From Microbacteriaceae bacterium (lineage in GTDB: Bacteria; Actinomycetota; Actinomycetes; Actinomycetales; Microbacteriaceae): 6,991 bases of DNA. Shown here piece by piece: positions 6,363-6,991 of this stretch. Every line of letters begins with the position of its first letter. The first letter of the stretch is position 1. Location: contig WOYR01000027.1 in assembly GCA_011620705.1 (NCBI GenBank), positions 1-6,991 on the forward strand. The letters are read 5' to 3'. The notes beneath the pieces are model-generated. The model was not told where the DNA came from. It ran no database searches and saw only the letters and a program-made list of their open reading frames with translations. A program made the position numbers and the translations under genes.

Positions 6363-6991
6363 ATGAGCATCGCAACCCCGGTCCGCAGCGACCCGGAGAT
6401 CCAGGCCGCAGTCCAGGACGAACTCGACTGGACCCCGGACGTGGACTCCGCCGGCATCGGCGTAGCGGTCGAAGCCGGCACCGTCTCGCTCTCCGGCGAG
6501 GTCGACAACCATGCCGAGCAACTCGCCGCCACGCGTGCCGCCCTCCGCGTCCGCGGCGTCACCGCGGTCGTCGACAACCTGGAGGTGCACCCGAAGACGG
6601 AGTGGGTGGTCACCGAGACGGACATCGCCAAAGAGGTTCAGCGCGCCCTCAAATGGGCCAGCAACGTTCCCGACACGGTCAAGGCGGAGATCAAGGAGCA
6701 CACGGTCACCCTCACCGGCCAGGTGAGCTGGGACTTCCAGCGACAAGCCGCAAAGCGCGCCGTCCAGTACCTGCGCGGCGTCTACGCGGTGAACAACATG
6801 ATCACCCTGACCGCACGCCCGTCAGCGGCCGACACCGAGGAGCGCATCAAGAGCGCGCTCGTCCGCAACGCCCAGCTCGATGCGAAGACGATCGACGCCA
6901 CGGTGTCGGGCAACACGGTCACCCTCACCGGAACCGTCCGGTCCTGGGCGGAGAAGAAGCAGGCCGGCAACGCCGCCTGGGCATCCCCGCA
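6363..6991 (+). CDS. Three-BON-domain protein, C-terminus cut by window end
   Basis: The open frame runs from ATG 6363 to the window end (209 codons, no stop). AGGA at 6351-6354, within AAGGGAAGGA, gives an 8-base spacing. Three tandem BON domains occur at residues about 9-76, 85-152 and 157 onward. Each has a leading helix (PEIQAAVQDEL; DIAKEVQRAL; EERIKSALVRN), a V-x-L-x-G-x-V strand pair (VSLSGEV 41-47, VTLTGQV 115-121, VTLTGTV 186-192), and in the first two a closing G-V-x-A-V-x-N strand. The third domain lacks only its last strand, so perhaps 10-15 residues are missing. BON domains are associated with binding membranes or envelope components under stress, as in periplasmic OsmY. Here no signal peptide is seen, so it is probably cytoplasmic and may act at the inner membrane face. 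The upstream DosR-like box suggests hypoxia or redox-stress induction. Confidence 0.9.
   Translation, partial: MSIATPVRSDPEIQAAVQDELDWTPDVDSAGIGVAVEAGTVSLSGEVDNHAEQLAATRAALRVRGVTAVVDNLEVHPKTEWVVTETDIAKEVQRALKWASNVPDTVKAEIKEHTVTLTGQVSWDFQRQAAKRAVQYLRGVYAVNNMITLTARPSAADTEERIKSALVRNAQLDAKTIDATVSGNTVTLTGTVRSWAEKKQAGNAAWASP

Noticed and set aside
5471..6631. Long minus-strand ORF across the flavocytochrome and BON genes
   Set aside because: Both plus-strand genes have clear motifs, whereas this frame shows no recognisable domain. It is typical of antisense openness in GC-rich DNA.

Overview
The window is GC-rich DNA with strong G/C bias at third codon positions, Shine-Dalgarno-led genes and one apparently leaderless start. 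This suggests a high-GC actinobacterium, possibly of the Microbacteriaceae type; that placement is inference from composition and gene style, as no marker gene is present.

Left part (1-2688): a large secreted multidomain protein is followed 33 bases later by a small three-helix membrane protein, probably one transcription unit. The secreted protein carries three diverged repeats of about 96 residues that resemble cell-wall-binding repeats, then a probable beta-sandwich linker, then a cysteine-containing C-terminal domain resembling DUF3238. Its signal peptide lies in a different reading frame from the body. A one-base frameshift near 115-120 separates them, so the gene is either broken, mis-sequenced or read by frameshifting.

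Middle part (2689-3523): this looks like a patchwork. It holds an AT-rich island with a perfect 13-bp inverted repeat flanked by similar direct repeats. A 40-codon minus-strand ORF with a good ribosome binding site ends inside that hairpin. Next come a 132-residue hypothetical gene and a short stretch of coding-like sequence in another frame that looks like a gene remnant.

Right part (3524-6991): a divergently arranged pair shares a 45-base spacer. Leftward is a major facilitator superfamily transporter. Rightward is a membrane flavocytochrome of the ferric reductase/NADPH oxidase type, with the exact two-heme histidine spacing and both flavin and nucleotide motifs. After a 127-base gap comes a protein with three BON domains, cut by the window end. 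The gap contains a perfect match to the core of the DosR/DevR dormancy-regulator box (GGGACN4GNCCC), suggesting hypoxia or redox-stress control of the BON gene. The flavocytochrome, transporter and BON protein may form a redox or stress neighbourhood, but only the box itself is direct evidence of such control.
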